Shown here piece after piece: positions 10,981 through 20,292 of a DNA stretch of 64,000 bases (position 1 is the stretch's first letter; each line of letters starts with the position of its first letter). Made by a program: the position numbers and the translations under genes. The stretch is from Devosia lacusdianchii (lineage in GTDB: Bacteria > Pseudomonadota > Alphaproteobacteria > Rhizobiales > Devosiaceae). The notes under the pieces were generated by a model. That model saw only the letters and a list, made by a program, of their open reading frames with translations. It was not told the origin of the DNA and did no database searches. The stretch spans positions 3,707,501-3,771,500 of the forward strand of contig NZ_CP092483.1 in NCBI RefSeq assembly GCF_022429625.1, written 5' to 3'.

Positions 10981-11931
10981 TCAGGCCTGCGCGTGACTGT
11001 CCTCAACATGGTGCGCCGATACAACACGGTCAAGGCCGGCAAGATCTTTATGAACGTCGACGGCTTCGTAGCCGGCTTCGAGAAACAGCGCGCTCACCGC
11101 CGCACCCTGATCGTGGCCGATCTCCACCAGAATGCGTCCGTCGGGCTTCAGCCAGCCCACCGCTTGGGCCGCGATGACGCGGTAAGGCGCCAAGCCGTCA
11201 GGTCCACCATCAAGCGCAAGACGGGGATCGAAATCCTTGACCTCGGGAGCCAGCGTTTCAACCACGGCGGAGGTGATATAGGGCGGATTGGAGACGATAA
11301 GATCGAACCCTCCTTCACCTCTCCCTTCGGGGGCGAGGTCGGCGCGTAGCGACGGGTGAGGGGGCCTTTTCTCGGCTCGGCGCGTGGGGTAGACCCCCTC
11401 GCCCGACCCAAGGGGGTCTACCTCTCCCCCAAAGGGAGAGGTGAGCAGCGGTTCAAACCAACTACCCAGCAAGAACTCAATCCGTCCAGCAACACCGTGC
11501 CGTTGCGCGTTGCCTTTTGCTGCGGCTAGCGCTTTGGCGCTCAGATCCACCGCTGCGGCCGTTGCGTCGGGCTGGTTGGCCAGGATCGCGATCGGGATAC
11601 AGCCCGTTCCGGTTCCGAGATCGAGCAGCCGCCCGCCAGCAGGCAGGGCGCCGAGTGCCAGATCGACCAGCAATTCAGTCTCCGGACGCGGCTCAAGCGT
11701 TGCCGCGTTAAGCGCAAACGCGAGACCGTAGAATTCGCGTTCGCCGATGATCCGCGCCACCGACTCGCCGGTCATGCGCCGGCGCACCAGTTCGACGATC
11801 ATCACAGCTCCGGCCTCGTCGACGGGTTCATTCTCGCGCGTCGCCAGCTCCAGCGCGTTGAGGCCCAGAGCGTGCTGGGTCAGCAGCTTGGCGTCGAGTG
11901 CCGCCGTCTCGAAACCCTGCCGGCTCAGCAC
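10981..11931 (-). CDS. prmC: Peptide chain release factor N5-glutamine methyltransferase PrmC, with in-frame repeat insertion
   Basis: Methylates the GGQ glutamine of release factors RF1 and RF2 using S-adenosylmethionine. Counting from the GTG at 11931 (316 residues): N-terminal helical domain, SAM motif LLDLGTGTGCIP (102-113) and catalytic NPPY (215-218) are intact. Residues about 163-208 are extra compared with the family. They are encoded by a palindromic repeat (11308-11453) lying between WFEPL and FDLIVSNPPY, two segments that are normally nearly adjacent. The start is odd: PrmC-like sequence (APKLGALWRGWRDVL) continues upstream of the GTG, and a CTG at 11979 overlapping the prfA stop, with GGAG eight bases before it, would capture it. 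It follows prfA directly, the usual arrangement. Confidence 0.92.
   Translation of the reverse strand: MLSRQGFETAALDAKLLTQHALGLNALELATRENEPVDEAGAVMIVELVRRRMTGESVARIIGEREFYGLAFALNAATLEPRPETELLVDLALGALPAGGRLLDLGTGTGCIPIAILANQPDATAAAVDLSAKALAAAKGNAQRHGVAGRIEFLLGSWFEPLLTSPFGGEVDPLGSGEGVYPTRRAEKRPPHPSLRADLAPEGRGEGGFDLIVSNPPYITSAVVETLAPEVKDFDPRLALDGGPDGLAPYRVIAAQAVGWLKPDGRILVEIGHDQGAAVSALFLEAGYEAVDVHKDLAGLDRVVSAHHVEDSHAQA
11308..11453. repeat. Palindromic repeat element inserted in frame in prmC
   Basis: Starts near TCACCTCTCCCTTCGGGGG and ends near CCAAAGGGAGAGGTGA, forming large inverted arms, with a smaller inner palindrome (TAGACCCCC/GGGGGTCTA). It resembles the C/T-rich intergenic repeats at 8.8 and 53.0 kb. 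On the minus strand it is open in the prmC frame and translates to a Pro/Gly/Arg-rich stretch that includes SPFGGEV and SLRADLAPEGRGE. Confidence 0.8.
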
Positions 11932-11975
11932 ATCGCGCCAGCCGCGCCACAGCGCTCCAAGCTTTGGTGCCTCGC

Positions 11976-13052
11976 TCAGTTGGCCTGCTCCATCGCCGCC
12001 AATTGGCCGGCCTGGCTTTCGGTGATCAGCGCTTCGATCAGTTCATCCAGCGCTTCGCCTGATATGACCTTGTCGAGCTTATAGAGCGTGAGGTTGATGC
12101 GGTGGTCGGTGACACGGCCCTGCGGGAAATTGTAGGTGCGGATGCGCTCCGAGCGATCGCCCGACCCCACCTGCCCCTTGCGCTCGGCTGAGCGGGCACT
12201 GTCGCGTTCCTCGCGCTGCATTTCGTAGAGCCGCGAGCGCAGCACGATCATCGCCTGGGCCCGGTTCTGGTGCTGGCTCTTCATCGCCGAGGTCACCACC
12301 AGCCCGGTGGGCAGATGGGTGATGCGCACCGCCGAGTCGGTGGTGTTGACGTGCTGCCCGCCAGCGCCCGAGGCCCGCATCGTATCGATGCGGATATCCT
12401 CGTTGCGGATTTCGATGTCGATGTCTTCCACTTCCGGCAGCACGGCCACCGTCGCGGCCGACGTATGGATACGGCCTGAGCCTTCCGTGGCGGGCACCCG
12501 CTGCACGCGGTGCACGCCGCTTTCGAACTTCATCCGGGCATAGACGCCCTTGCCCGAAACATTGGCGATGATTTCCTTGAAGCCCCCCATTTCGCCGGGG
12601 CTTTCCTCCATCACGGTGACCTTCCAGCCGTGATTGGCGGCGTAGCGCTCATACATGCGGAACAGGTCGCCGGCGAACAGAGCCGCCTCGTCGCCGCCGG
12701 TGCCGCCACGGATTTCGAGGATGATCGATTTCTCGTCGGCTTCGTCCTTGGGCAGCAGCAGGATGCGCACGGCCTGGAACAGCCGCTCGATCGTCTCGTC
12801 CAGCTCGGCGATCTCGGCTTCGGCCATCTCGACCATGTCCTTGTCGCCGCTCTTGAGCAGCGCTTCGGCCTCGGCCCGATCGCTCAGCGCCTTGTTATAG
12901 GCGCGGATCTCGCCGACGATCGGCGCCAACTCGGCATGTTCCTTGGAGAACTTAACAAACTCATCCGGTCCGGCGCCACCAGACAGCGCCGCCTCGACAT
13001 ACTGAAACCGCGTCTCGAGCGCGTCGAGCTTGTCCTGGGGAAGAGATGGCAT
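11976..13052 (-). CDS. prfA: Peptide chain release factor 1
   Basis: 358 residues, the usual RF1 length. It recognises UAA and UAG and triggers release of the finished peptide at the ribosome. The catalytic GGQ is present in [18 protein letters not shown]. The first-domain coiled coil (residues about 1-110) contains many Glu/Ala/Leu. The stop codon overlaps the probable prmC start, so the methylase and its substrate are translationally coupled. It sits in the conserved lysC-ptsP-prfA-prmC run. Two convergent pairs here and one more elsewhere in the window end in TAG, so RF1 is clearly in use. Confidence 0.97.
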   Translation of the reverse strand: MPSLPQDKLDALETRFQYVEAALSGGAGPDEFVKFSKEHAELAPIVGEIRAYNKALSDRAEAEALLKSGDKDMVEMAEAEIAELDETIERLFQAVRILLLPKDEADEKSIILEIRGGTGGDEAALFAGDLFRMYERYAANHGWKVTVMEESPGEMGGFKEIIANVSGKGVYARMKFESGVHRVQRVPATEGSGRIHTSAATVAVLPEVEDIDIEIRNEDIRIDTMRASGAGGQHVNTTDSAVRITHLPTGLVVTSAMKSQHQNRAQAMIVLRSRLYEMQREERDSARSAERKGQVGSGDRSERIRTYNFPQGRVTDHRINLTLYKLDKVISGEALDELIEALITESQAGQLAAMEQAN

Positions 13053-13138
13053 TGGTGTAACTTTCGTCGTTCAGGCACGGCTTTAGGGACAACGCAGCCG
13101 GATCGCAAGTGTAAGCGCAGTCTCGCAACACCCAGTGC

Positions 13139-13224
13139 GCGTCACCCTCGGGCTTGACCCGAGGGCTCTGTACTTGCCGGACGTCGCGTAAGCGTAACAC
13201 CCTCCGGTCAAGCCAAGGGTGACG
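13139..13224. repeat. Palindromic mosaic intergenic repeat, family A copy 2
   Basis: Shares the first 25 bases (GTCACCCTCGGGCTTGACCC plus GAGGG) exactly with the copy at 8863-8948, and its right arm (CCGGTCAAGCC, GGGTGAC) and centre are also recognisably related. It lies in the ptsP-prfA gap, inside an apparent operon. Confidence 0.75.
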
Positions 13225-13248
13225 TCCGGTGGGTGGGCAACACGCGCC

Positions 13249-15516
13249 CTAAACCGGCAGGTTCTGCTTTTCGATCCACTCCTGCAGCAATTGGCGGATG
13301 GTCACGCCATCGGCGCCATCGCTGAGCGCGGCGCCCACCGCCATCTGGATTGGCTTGAGGTCGACGTTGAGCACCAGTTCCTTGATCGGTCCGATCGAGG
13401 CCGGGCCCATAGAGAGCCGCGTCATCCCCACCGCCATCAGCGCCAGCGCCTCCAGCGGCTTGCCAGCCAGCTCGCCGCACATGGTGATCGGGATATTGTA
13501 GCGCCGCGCAGCGTCCACCACCATGCGGATGGCGCGCAGGCGCGGCATGCCGATCGGATCATAGGCCTTGGCCACTCGCGGATTGGCGCGATCGGATGCC
13601 GTGAGGAACTGCACCAGGTCGTTGGACCCGATGGAAACGAAATCCGCCTGCGGCAGCAATTGGTCGAGCTCGAACAGCAGACTGGGCACTTCAACCATCA
13701 CGCCCAGTTCGAGCCGGCTCGGCACCGGCTTGCCGGCGCGACGCAGCCGCTCGACTTCCTTTTGCACGACCATGCGGGTCTGGATGAACTCGAAAGTCTC
13801 GGTGACCATCGGCACGAGGATTTTGAGCGGCCGCCCATTCGCCGCCAGCAGCAGCGCTCTGATCTGCGTGCGTAACAGACCCGGCCGTTCCAGCCCCAGC
13901 CGGATCGAACGGAAGCCCATGGCCGGGTTTTCCTCGGCCATCGAGCGCTGATAGGGCAACACTTTATCGCCGCCGATATCGAGCAGACGGAACACCACCG
14001 GCCGCTCGCCGGCAATCGCCATGGCCTCGGCATAAAGCTCCTGCTGCTCATGCAGGCGCGGCAGCTTGCTGGCGATCATGAACTGCAATTCGGTGCGGAA
14101 CAGCCCGACACCAGCCGCGCCGGTATCGTCCAGCATCGGCAGGTCAGCGACCAGCCCGGAATTGTGCAGCAGCGTAATCTGCGTGCCATCCTTGGTGACG
14201 CTGGGCTTGTCCTTGAGCGCGGCATAGTGAGCCCGCCGCTTGGCCGTAACCTTGACCTTGTCGATATAGGCCTGCTCGATATCGGGCGTCGGCCGCAAAT
14301 GCACGATCCCGGCCGGACCATCGAGAATGATATCGTCGCCGGTCTCGCACATCGAGACGATCGACTGCGCCTGGCCGACGGCCACCATGCCGAGCGAGCG
14401 TGCCACGATCGCCACATGCGCGGTGGTGCCGCCTTCTTCGAGCACGATGCCGCGCAGTTTAGTGCGGTCGTATTCTAGCAGTTCCGCCGGACCCATATTG
14501 CGGGCAACGAGGATGGCATTGTCAGGCAGCGCCTTCCGCGCCAGCGCCTGGCCATCGCCGGTCAACACGCGCAACAGACGGTTGGCCAGATCGTCGAGAT
14601 CGTGCAGCCGATCGCGGATATAGGGGTCTGTCTGGCGCAGCATGCGGGCGCGGGTGTCGTTCTGGACCCGCTCGACCGCCGCTTCGGCCGAAAGGCCATT
14701 GTCGATCGCCTCGGTCAGCCGGTGTACCCAGCCCCGGTCATTGGCGAACATGCGGTAGGTTTCGAGAATTTCGCGGTGGTCGGTGCCGCCGACCATGTCG
14801 CCATGGTCGAGCATGGCATCGATCGAGACGCGCATCTTCTCGAGCGCCGTCTCCAGCCGCACCTTTTCGGCTTCGGTATCTTCGGCGATAAAATTGGACA
14901 CCACGACGCGCGGGTCGTGCAGCACGACGGTGCCGAGAGCGATGCCGTCGGTAAAACTGACGCCGGTATACATGCGGGGACGCCTGAGATCGATATCGGA
15001 CCCCGGCTTGATCAGATTGTCGAAATCCGAGGTGGCGATCATCTCGGCCAGGATTGTGGCCGTAGTCAGCATCGCTTCGGTTTCGTCTTCGCCATAATGG
15101 CGGCGTTCGGCATTCTGCACCACGAGCACGCCCAGCGTCTGGCCGGCCCGCAGCACAGGCACGCCAAGGAAGGCGTTATAACGCTCCTCACCGGTCTCCG
15201 GGCGATAGGCAAAGCTGGGATGGCTGGGGGCATCGTCGAGGCTGAGCGGCTCGGCTTCGGCGGCAATCAGACCGACCAGGCCCTCGCCAAGGCGAAGCGT
15301 GGTCATGTGCACCGATTCGGCAGCCAGGCCCTTGGTGGCGAACAGCTCCAGCGCGCCGTCATCACGCAGCACGTAGAACGAACACACATCGGCGCGCATA
15401 TTGTCGGCGATCAGGCCCACGATCTTGTCGAGCCGATCCTGCGAAGCCAGCGGCTCCGCCATCGTCTCGCGCAATTGCCGCAGCAGCACCCTCGGGCCGC
15501 CTATGGTCGTGACCAT
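13249..15516 (-). CDS. ptsP: Phosphoenolpyruvate-protein phosphotransferase PtsP (EI-Ntr)
   Basis: 755 residues. First enzyme of the nitrogen PTS: it takes phosphate from PEP and passes it to NPr, which feeds EIIA-Ntr in signalling on nitrogen and potassium status. An N-terminal GAF domain (about 1-160) is followed by the EI N-terminal domain, the phospho-histidine swivel domain with the active site in GGTTAHVAIVARSLG, and the PEP-binding TIM barrel with the signature around DFVSIGSNDLVQF. In other bacteria the GAF domain senses glutamine. The ATG at 15516 gives the family N-terminus. It lies between lysC and prfA on the same strand, the rhizobial order. Confidence 0.95.
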   Translation of the reverse strand: MVTTIGGPRVLLRQLRETMAEPLASQDRLDKIVGLIADNMRADVCSFYVLRDDGALELFATKGLAAESVHMTTLRLGEGLVGLIAAEAEPLSLDDAPSHPSFAYRPETGEERYNAFLGVPVLRAGQTLGVLVVQNAERRHYGEDETEAMLTTATILAEMIATSDFDNLIKPGSDIDLRRPRMYTGVSFTDGIALGTVVLHDPRVVVSNFIAEDTEAEKVRLETALEKMRVSIDAMLDHGDMVGGTDHREILETYRMFANDRGWVHRLTEAIDNGLSAEAAVERVQNDTRARMLRQTDPYIRDRLHDLDDLANRLLRVLTGDGQALARKALPDNAILVARNMGPAELLEYDRTKLRGIVLEEGGTTAHVAIVARSLGMVAVGQAQSIVSMCETGDDIILDGPAGIVHLRPTPDIEQAYIDKVKVTAKRRAHYAALKDKPSVTKDGTQITLLHNSGLVADLPMLDDTGAAGVGLFRTELQFMIASKLPRLHEQQELYAEAMAIAGERPVVFRLLDIGGDKVLPYQRSMAEENPAMGFRSIRLGLERPGLLRTQIRALLLAANGRPLKILVPMVTETFEFIQTRMVVQKEVERLRRAGKPVPSRLELGVMVEVPSLLFELDQLLPQADFVSIGSNDLVQFLTASDRANPRVAKAYDPIGMPRLRAIRMVVDAARRYNIPITMCGELAGKPLEALALMAVGMTRLSMGPASIGPIKELVLNVDLKPIQMAVGAALSDGADGVTIRQLLQEWIEKQNLPV

Positions 15517-15583
15517 TACCCCTATAGACGGCCCGCAAAGCCGCCCCCCTTTATCGGACGCGGCTCACTCCCCTCGACGGAGC

Positions 15584-16849
15584 TTATGCGTCCTTCTTGT
15601 CCAACCCGTAATAAGTATGGAGCGCGCGAACCGCAAGCTCAGCATATTGCTCATCGATCAACACCGAGGTCTTGATTTCCGACGTGGTGATCAGCTGTAT
15701 GTTGATGCCCTTGTCGGCCAATGCCTTGAACATCGAGGATGCAACGCCCGCGTGGCTACGCATGCCTACGCCCACGACCGAGACCTTTGCGCCGCCCTTG
15801 GAGCCGGAAATCCGCGCATATTCGATACGGTCACCCGCATCCTTGAGCGTCTTGATTGCCTTGTCGTACTCGCTATCCGGCACCGTGAACGTGATGTCGG
15901 TGGTCGCGCCATCGTCGGCGATGTTCTGCACGATCATGTCGACGATGATGCCTTGATCGGCCAGCGTGCCGAAAATGGCGGCGGCAACACCCGGATTGTC
16001 CTTGACGTCGCGCAGGGTGATCTTGGCTTCCGCCTTGGCGAGCGTCACGCCCGAAACGATCTGCTTTTCCATGATCTCATCCTCATCGCAAACCAATGTA
16101 CCGGGCACGCCGGGCGTTCCGTCCGGCGCCAGCTGCGGCGCATCAGGATCATCGAAAGTCGACCGCACCAAGAGGCGCACCTTATGCGCCATGGCCATCT
16201 CGACCGAGCGGATCATCAGCACCTTGGCGCCGAGCGAGGCCATTTCCAGCATTTCCTCGAAGGAAATCTTGGTCAGCCGCTGCGCCTTGGGCACGATCCG
16301 CGGGTCCGTGGTGTAAACACCGTCAACATCGGTATAGATATCGCAGCGATCGGCCTTGACCGCCGCTGCCACGGCAACGGCCGAAGTATCCGAGCCGCCG
16401 CGGCCCAGCGTCGTGACGCGGCCATGCGGCGACACGCCCTGGAAGCCGGTGATGACAGGCACCCAGCCGCTCGTCATCCGCTTGTCGAGTTCGGTCGGAT
16501 CGATTTCTGTAATGCGCGCCGCGCCGTGGGAATCGTCGGTATGGATCGGCACCTGCCAGCCGGCAAATGAGCGCGACTGGATACCCATCTCGGACAGCAC
16601 GATCGCCATAAGGCCGGCTGTCACCTGCTCGCCCGAAGCCACGACGGCGTCATATTCGCGCGCGTCGTGCAGTGGGCTGGCTTCATTGACCCAGCCGACC
16701 AGTTCATTGGTCTTGCCCGACATGGCGGAGACAACCACAGCCACTTCATTGCCGGCATCGACCTCGCGCTTCACATGGCGCGCTGCCTGGCGGATACGTT
16801 CGACGGTGGCAACGGACGTGCCACCGAACTTGACGACTATACGGGCCAA
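15584..16849 (-). CDS. lysC: Aspartate kinase
   Basis: About 421 residues. Phosphorylates aspartate, the first step towards lysine, threonine, methionine and diaminopimelate. The kinase domain begins ARIVVKFGGTSVA and includes the nucleotide-binding GRGGSDTSAVAVAAA. The C-terminal third holds two ACT domains for feedback control by lysine/threonine (around KITLRDVKDNPGVAAAIF and GVGMRSHAGVASSMFKALA). The start is the TTG at 16849, which gives the canonical M-ARIVVKFGG; GGGGA lies about six bases before it. Upstream in-frame codons to 16912 add unrelated sequence. In related genomes ubiG is the usual divergent neighbour; here it is 31 kb away. Confidence 0.95.
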   Translation of the reverse strand: MARIVVKFGGTSVATVERIRQAARHVKREVDAGNEVAVVVSAMSGKTNELVGWVNEASPLHDAREYDAVVASGEQVTAGLMAIVLSEMGIQSRSFAGWQVPIHTDDSHGAARITEIDPTELDKRMTSGWVPVITGFQGVSPHGRVTTLGRGGSDTSAVAVAAAVKADRCDIYTDVDGVYTTDPRIVPKAQRLTKISFEEMLEMASLGAKVLMIRSVEMAMAHKVRLLVRSTFDDPDAPQLAPDGTPGVPGTLVCDEDEIMEKQIVSGVTLAKAEAKITLRDVKDNPGVAAAIFGTLADQGIIVDMIVQNIADDGATTDITFTVPDSEYDKAIKTLKDAGDRIEYARISGSKGGAKVSVVGVGMRSHAGVASSMFKALADKGINIQLITTSEIKTSVLIDEQYAELAVRALHTYYGLDKKDA

Positions 16850-17051
16850 TTGCTTCCCCGACACTCCACCGAACCCGGCGGTACGCTCTTCTTGGCCGGG
16901 GACATGCCACAAAGGCCGCGGACGATCAATGGGAATGAGGTTTTTGGGCCGAGCGCCACGCTAAGATGTCGAGAACGGGGTGGGTTGCTGACAGTCTGCA
17001 TTTCGACAGACTGCTGGATAAGCGGCCATTTTGTCGGTTAGGATTATCGGC

Positions 17052-17245
17052 ATGGAAGATGCCACTCGATTCAATGTCCTGGACGGCGACGGGCACATGT
17101 TATGTCCCGTTTGCGGGTTCGCAGGTTTTGCCTACGGCCCGCTTATGATGAGGGTGGCAACGAGAAAGAACGACCTGAGTCTGTTCCCACTTGCACATGG
17201 GTTGGTAGAGCAAGACATCGTGTTAGGGAACGAGGCGCAGAATGG
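17052..17245 (+). pseudogene. Decayed CPCC-type cysteine-rich (possible immunity) gene
   Basis: One frame reads MEDATRFN... then HMLCPVCGFAGFAYGP, the beginning of a CPCC cysteine-rich domain. The expected continuation AYDEGGNE appears only in the next frame, and a later block PTCTW also sits out of frame. At least one and probably two frameshifts are needed. Intact CPCC proteins have two CPxC pairs and are often found as immunity proteins of polymorphic toxins. It lies immediately before the DUF4272 gene, another family linked to such systems. The call depends on pattern recognition of a short domain. Confidence 0.45.
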
Positions 17246-17859
17246 GCGACACCGCATCCAGAGCTAAAACGCGGAAAGCTCTGGACGAGCACGGCCTCGA
17301 ATTTCACCAGACCCTACCGCTCCTCGATTTTGCTGAGCCCCGACCTGTCGGCGACGTACTGGCGCGACTGTTCTGCCTAAATGCCGTTGCTGCTGCGGCG
17401 TACGGATTCCGCTCTGCAAGTTCTCTCGCTTGGCTCACGCGGGAGAACTTCGTCGACAGGCTCAGCATTAACGAACGGATTTTCTTAGAGCACGGCCAAG
17501 GAGACCCAGTCGTATTCAGGCTTCAGGTGGAGGGGATGTGGGCGCTCGCCTGGACGCTAGGCATCGTCTCCAGGCTGGATTTCTGGCGCCACTGCAGTTC
17601 CGATTTCGTCACACGATTGCCCGACCTAAAATCAGGTGAGGGAACTGCGCGGACAATCATGCAAATGAATGCGCGAGACGGAGACGAGGTACGCGCTGCC
17701 TGCGACCTGTACTACTGCCTAAACTGGGTCGTTCGAGAGACATCTCTCAGGGGTCAAACGCTCCCTCCGGGTTTGGAGCCTTATGTAATCACAGAGCGCG
17801 CCAGGGCTCTTGACTGGATACTCGGCGACGATTGGGGCGCCGGAGATTTAGACACCTGA
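17242..17859 (+). CDS. DUF4272-like protein
   Basis: 205 residues, soluble, no signal peptide. The pattern resembles DUF4272: an early RKALDEHGLEF, a central segment ...LSINERIFLEHG..., then a Trp-rich core LQVEGMWALAWTLGIV that aligns with the family's WxxEAlxxLxWALG motif, and a C-terminal helix AxDWILGDDW. Function is unknown; members occur near toxin-immunity loci and as lone genes. ATG at 17242 follows GAGG at 17232-17235. GC and codon use look slightly lower than in the neighbouring lysC. It overlaps the end of the decayed CPCC gene. Confidence 0.6.
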   Translation: MGDTASRAKTRKALDEHGLEFHQTLPLLDFAEPRPVGDVLARLFCLNAVAAAAYGFRSASSLAWLTRENFVDRLSINERIFLEHGQGDPVVFRLQVEGMWALAWTLGIVSRLDFWRHCSSDFVTRLPDLKSGEGTARTIMQMNARDGDEVRAACDLYYCLNWVVRETSLRGQTLPPGLEPYVITERARALDWILGDDWGAGDLDT

Positions 17860-17972
17860 CGGCGATCAGGATGTTCTGCTGTTGATTTGGACTACCTTTC
17901 GGCAATTGTCCGCTTATAGGCGCCCGCAATGCTCGCCAGAACGACCGAAATGGGGTCGGCACCCGCCTCTAG

Positions 17973-19655
17973 TCACCTTGCCGACCCAAATTTGGCTCCG
18001 CGCGACCGAGCGGCCAAGAGATGCTCAAAATCGTTCGCAGAAAGCGCCTTGCTGTACAGATACCCTTGCGCCTGAGGACAACGCCACTTCTTCAGCAAGT
18101 CCTCTTGCTCTTTGGTTTCCACGCCTTCCGCGATCACCGCCAAGCCGAACCTGCGGGCCAGCATGATTACGGTCTGAACGATCGCCGCATCGGCGCCGCG
18201 AGCGCGCATATTGCTCACAAAACCACGGTCGATCTTCAAGCGGGTGATGGGAAACTGCTTGAGAAAAGCCAGAGAGGCATAACCCGTGCCGAAGTCGTCA
18301 AACGCCAGGCCTATGCCCAGGTCATGAAGTGCCTGAAGCTGATCCCTCGAGCGCCCATCATCGTTGAGCATGATGTTTTCGGTGATCTCCAGCTCTAACT
18401 GGCTCCCGGGAAACCCAGACAGCTTCAAGGCCGATGCGACGATATCCGGCAAGGGACCCGACTTGAGTTGGGCGCTGAACAGGTTCACAGCCATTGTGAA
18501 TCCGCCGACCTGGGAAGCCCAGGCCGTTCCCTGCTGGCAGGCTGTCTCCAGCACCCACTGGCCCAGCGGGGCAGCAAGGCTGCTATTTTCCAGGGTGGAG
18601 AGAAAGGCGCTCGGTTGCAGCAAGCCGCGTGTGGGATGCCGCCATCGCAACAATGCTTCTGCGCCGACGATTTGACGGTCTGCCAAGCTGACTTGCGGTT
18701 GGTAGTGCAGCTCGAATTCTTGCGCTTCCCACGCCGCCCTAAGCTCAGTTTCCAGATGACGCCGCGCACTGGCAGCCGCCTTTAGAGTTGGGACAAACAG
18801 ACATTGGCGGTCTCCTCCCTCTGCCTTGGCTTTGTAGAGGGCCAAGTCGGCGCTTCCCATAAGCGTCGCTGCGTCGGTTCCGTGACACGGCGACGTCGCG
18901 ATCCCAAGGCTGCCACCCACCCACATCAGACTGCCGTCCAGATTGAACGGCCTTCCCAGCTCTTGGCGAATGCGAAGTGCCAAGGCATCGGCCTTCAGAA
19001 GGTCTGCGGTACCAGGTATCAGGATGGCAAACTCGTCTCCACCTAGCCGAGCAACTGTGGCTATCCCCACAGGCACGCACCGCCGAATTCGCAGGGCGGC
19101 CTCAATCAAAACGGAGTCGCCGGCGGCGTGCCCGAGTTGGTCATTGACCTCTTTGAACCGGTCCAGATCAACGAGCAGCACGGTGGAGGTCGATGCCGTC
19201 CCGAGCGCGCTTTCGATCTTCTCCAGGAACGAGGTCCTGTTTGGTAGCAGGGTGAGTTGGTCATAGTGGGCGAGATGATGCAGCCGATCATCGTTGGCCC
19301 TTCGCATCGATACGTCGCGAACCGTAGCTCCGAAACGCGCCTCCCCGTTTTCGCTCCACATGGACAGGGACATCTCGATGGGAAACTGTCGGCCGTCTAC
19401 GTGCTGCGCGGTCACCTCGACCACGGAGCCCACCACCCGTGGACGTCCACCAGCCGTGAGGCGGCGCATGCCGTCGGTATGGGCGCCACGCATCTGTTCG
19501 GGAATGATGACATCAAGCGAAGTGCCGACTGCCTGTTCTACCCGCAGGCCGAACATGCGCTCTGCTGCTGTGTTCCAATGCAAGATGAGCCCACCAGCGT
19601 CGGCGATGATCATGGCGTCAGGGGAGGCCGCAAGAAATTGGTCGAGAGATGACAT
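17973..19655 (-). CDS. PAS-GGDEF-EAL cyclic-di-GMP signalling protein
   Basis: 560 residues. Domains: N-terminal PAS (about 5-118, including WNTAAERMFG), GGDEF (about 130-290, motif intact at 205-209 in RLGGDEFAIL) and EAL (about 305-555, with EALLRW at 333-338 and the loop-6 DDFGTGYASL). Both catalytic motifs are kept, so it may be bifunctional: diguanylate cyclase and phosphodiesterase. No RxxD product-inhibition site precedes GGDEF. There is no membrane span, so it senses a cytoplasmic signal through PAS. It stands alone, with no partner gene nearby. Confidence 0.93.
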   Translation of the reverse strand: MSSLDQFLAASPDAMIIADAGGLILHWNTAAERMFGLRVEQAVGTSLDVIIPEQMRGAHTDGMRRLTAGGRPRVVGSVVEVTAQHVDGRQFPIEMSLSMWSENGEARFGATVRDVSMRRANDDRLHHLAHYDQLTLLPNRTSFLEKIESALGTASTSTVLLVDLDRFKEVNDQLGHAAGDSVLIEAALRIRRCVPVGIATVARLGGDEFAILIPGTADLLKADALALRIRQELGRPFNLDGSLMWVGGSLGIATSPCHGTDAATLMGSADLALYKAKAEGGDRQCLFVPTLKAAASARRHLETELRAAWEAQEFELHYQPQVSLADRQIVGAEALLRWRHPTRGLLQPSAFLSTLENSSLAAPLGQWVLETACQQGTAWASQVGGFTMAVNLFSAQLKSGPLPDIVASALKLSGFPGSQLELEITENIMLNDDGRSRDQLQALHDLGIGLAFDDFGTGYASLAFLKQFPITRLKIDRGFVSNMRARGADAAIVQTVIMLARRFGLAVIAEGVETKEQEDLLKKWRCPQAQGYLYSKALSANDFEHLLAARSRGAKFGSAR

Positions 19656-19887
19656 AAGGATCGCTTCCCAGGAGCGCCCAGTACAGCACTCACAAGCTTA
19701 CCGGCGTGTTAGCATCGGTTAACACCCTTAAATCGTGATGACTCTTGAGGGGACTGCGGGGCCCCGAAGGCCGGATGCGCCCGGATGGATGGCTGCGGAG
19801 GCTGAGCTGCGCGCTCAAATACTTGGGAGTCGTGCTTGAGGGCATCGCAATGTGCAACGTCAGCGTACCCAAGCCGTTGGACAGGCT

Positions 19888-20292
19888 TCATGGAAGGATA
19901 TTGTGATGATTGCCGCTTAGCCTGAGGGTGACGACAAGTCCATCGCTCGACCAGTCATAGTCTATGGTACCACCAAGTTGTCCTGACACGCTCCTTGTGA
20001 CCAGACGGCTTCCGTACCCGCCTTTGCCGTCCGGTGACGTGACCAGCAGTCCGCCTCTTTCAGTCCGGATGAGCTCAAGGTCTTCGCCGATCGAGGAGCC
20101 TGAAAGGTCGAGCGTTCCCGCTTCGGCGGACATCGACCGTACTTCAGCGAGTTGGTCGCCAGTTCATGAATGACCAAGGCAAAGCGACCTGGCAGATGCT
20201 TCGCCCACCCCCATACGCAGCACTGCGACACGGATGCGCCCGCTGAAGGCGCCCATGTCCTCGTAAGGAGAAAGCAGTATCGAAGTCGCGTG
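19888..20292 (-). pseudogene. Remnant of an HWE-family histidine kinase (ATPase domain)
   Basis: Read from right to left, three frames in turn give pieces of one HWE kinase C-terminus: LLSPYEDMG...RIRVAV (20280-20220), then ALVIHELATNSLKYG (the N-box, about 20190-20130), then SAEAGTLDLSG...ERGGLLVTSPDG followed by GSRLVTRSVSGQLGGTI (20133-19895). At least two frameshifts separate them. The HWE dimerisation domain and any sensor domain are missing or unrecognisable upstream. Each piece in isolation is short, but their order matches the family, so I am fairly sure of the call. Confidence 0.65.
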
